Source: a virus. From it: a DNA stretch of 64,000 nucleotides. Position numbers and translations under genes: made by a program. The stretch lies in IMG/VR virus record IMGVR_UViG_3300023174_000130, positions 1-64,000 of that record; one strand, 5' to 3'. Shown here in pieces: positions 62,923-64,000 of this stretch (positions within the stretch are counted from its first letter, which is position 1; each line of letters opens with the position of its first letter). The notes under the pieces were generated by a model. That model was given only the letters and a program-made list of their open reading frames with translations. It was not told the origin of the DNA and ran no database searches.

Positions 62923-63200
62923 ATTTCAACCCAAGTATAACTGTTTCCATCATAAAAATAAGAATAATACCTACCATTGGTATTCCATATTTGACCAACA
63001 ACTGGATTTAATGGTGGATTATCGGAAGTATATATTTCTGATACTCCTTTATAATTCCAAGCATCTACTTGTTGTATTGGAGACAAGTATGTTGATTTTG
63101 CTGCTTCATATAGTTTTCCTTGAAACAGTATTGAATCACCTTTACTATAAACAAAAGCGGTTCCGTTGGAACTCTTAGATTTATAGTTTCCTTTAAACAT
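62919..63200 (-). CDS. Small carbohydrate-binding-module-like protein
   Basis: 93 residues. FVYSKGDSILFQGKLYEAAKSTYLSPIQQVDAWNYKGV resembles a CBM5/12 (chitin-binding) repeat: GD.v.y.Gk.Y.A......sP......W. The end GQIWNTNGRYYSYFYDGNSYTWVEI is similar to phage fibre-tip pieces. It may bind sugar on a virion part. It follows the 63202 gene by 1 base. Confidence 0.5.
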   Translation of the reverse strand: MFKGNYKSKSSNGTAFVYSKGDSILFQGKLYEAAKSTYLSPIQQVDAWNYKGVSEIYTSDNPPLNPVVGQIWNTNGRYYSYFYDGNSYTWVEI

Positions 63201-63201
63201 T

Positions 63202-63504
63202 TTAGATTAATGTCTCGGATGATTCTTCGGTAGGAGCTTCTTGAACTTGAACATCGGGATTTACCCACTTTAGATAATATCCTGCCATGTCATCAGCCAC
63301 ATCTACAGCAAAAATAATAGCCGAATCAGGAATAACTGTTCCTTCGCTAATTTTTGTGTATGGCAACCAATTTGCCAATCCTATCTTATATTCCTTTAAA
63401 TGAACTAACATAGCTGGATCTTCCACATACCAGCCACCCTCTACTTTTTTTCCTTTAGAAATAACTTCTTCGCCAGACAACACTTTAAAATATACCAATT
63501 CCAT
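63202..63504 (-). CDS. Small Sm-like protein
   Basis: 100 residues. YFKVLSGEEVISKGKKVEGGWYVEDPAMLVHL and ANWLPYTKISEGTVIPDSAIIFAVDV have the strand pattern of the Sm-like fold, like the N-terminus of 35849-36517. AAAGG lies 7 bases before ATG. The C-terminus is acidic. Function unknown. Confidence 0.55.
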   Translation of the reverse strand: MELVYFKVLSGEEVISKGKKVEGGWYVEDPAMLVHLKEYKIGLANWLPYTKISEGTVIPDSAIIFAVDVADDMAGYYLKWVNPDVQVQEAPTEESSETLI

Positions 63505-63526
63505 AATGTACCTTTCTTTATATTAA

Positions 63527-64000
63527 TTATACGTGTTTTACACGCTTTGCAAACTGTTTAGCTGCACCACATCCACATCCACCTGGTTTTTTATTATCGG
63601 GAGATGTGTTTGGATTCATAGTCGGAGCTCCGCTGTATTGATTGTATGTTTCAAATCTTTGATTAATCATATTTAATTTAACATTTTCAATTATTTCTTC
63701 TTCTGCAGATTTGGTTTTTTCTTCATCTATTTTTTGATTTTTAAATTCTTTAATTTTAGAAAGATCTATTTCATTCCTATAACTCAATTTATCAAATTTA
63801 AAAAATATTACTGGAACTTTAAACCATTTATTAAATTTAATTCGTCTTGCTTCGCAGCCACAGTTTCCATTTGTTAATTTAATTATTAATTTTTTAATTC
63901 CAGTTTTTTTAGTAATAAAGTCTATTATATCACCAATATGTAAACTTACAAAATTTAATTTAATTTTAAATACTTTTTGAAATTGAAAATTTATATCTAT
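63527..64000 (-). CDS. Partial Cys-Gly-Cys motif protein (runs off window)
   Basis: The minus frame is open from the right edge to the stop at 63527, about 157 codons, so the apparent TTG start at 63787 is internal. Visible parts: GDIIDFITKKTGIKKLIIKL, then NGNCGCEARRIKFNKW, a charged helix (SKIKEFKNQKIDEEKTKS), and KPGGCGCGAAKQFAKRVKHV at the C-terminus. Two CGC motifs suggest metal binding. The first part resembles an unnamed conserved phage domain with NCGC and R...N. Function unknown. Confidence 0.6.
   Translation of the reverse strand: MDINFQFQKVFKIKLNFVSLHIGDIIDFITKKTGIKKLIIKLTNGNCGCEARRIKFNKWFKVPVIFFKFDKLSYRNEIDLSKIKEFKNQKIDEEKTKSAEEEIIENVKLNMINQRFETYNQYSGAPTMNPNTSPDNKKPGGCGCGAAKQFAKRVKHV

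Overview
The window is a dense, AT-rich segment of a T4-like myovirus genome with no cellular genes. At least two dozen products align by eye with T4 core proteins: DNA polymerase gp43, RegA, gp62/44/45, gp46/47, gp55, gp33, gp32, UvsY, UvsW, the head genes 20-23, terminase 16/17, the neck and tail genes 13-15, 18 and 19, and baseplate genes such as 6 and 25. Several proteins are shorter than in T4 (sheath, gp6). The gene content resembles the marine and freshwater T4-like relatives more than coliphage T4. The host cannot be named from the sequence. No tRNA, insertion sequence, CRISPR array or photosynthesis gene was seen.

Layout. 1-1.0 kb: 5' part of gene 43 and a small DUF1599-like gene (minus strand). 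1.0-2.4 kb: a plus-strand late cassette with a GAF-like membrane protein, a holin-like protein and a lipoprotein with a C-terminal membrane segment (possible one-piece spanin). 2.3-16.7 kb: dUTPase, then four collagen-like fibre genes (one with a pectate-lyase-type beta-helix) and a small fibre or baseplate-type protein. 16.7-24 kb: a glycosyltransferase and the replication, recombination and late-sigma block regA-62-44-45-(50 aa)-46-47-55. 24-33.8 kb: an island of sugar and methyl-transfer genes, including a glycosyltransferase resembling those that modify collagen. 33.9-36.5 kb: uvsY, uvsW and an Sm-like gene on the plus strand. 36.5-57 kb: virion genes on the minus strand, from the prohead and capsid genes through terminase, neck and baseplate. 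57-59.3 kb: plus-strand gp4-like head completion protein, a tail-tube-fold protein, a gp26-like hub assembly protein with an apparent -1 frameshift extension, and a small protein. 59.4-60.5 kb: gp32 and gp33. 60.6-64 kb: two structural proteins and small genes, the last running off the right edge.

Regulation is unusually readable. Early-type promoters have a TTGACA-like -35, exactly 16 bases, and a TATAAT-like -10. In six of eight cases the start codon lies only 5-9 bases after the -10, so the mRNAs should be leaderless or nearly so. Late promoters are octamers of the type TATAAATA, TCTAAATA or CATAAATA, the kind read by gp55, gp33 and the gp45 clamp, all encoded here. Several sit exactly 5 bases before a start codon; others have a longer leader with a ribosome binding site.

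The most interesting items are the probable programmed -1 frameshift at 58711-58717, the leaderless expression architecture, and the pairing of collagen-like fibres with a PLOD/COLGALT-type glycosyltransferase in a large sugar-modification island.
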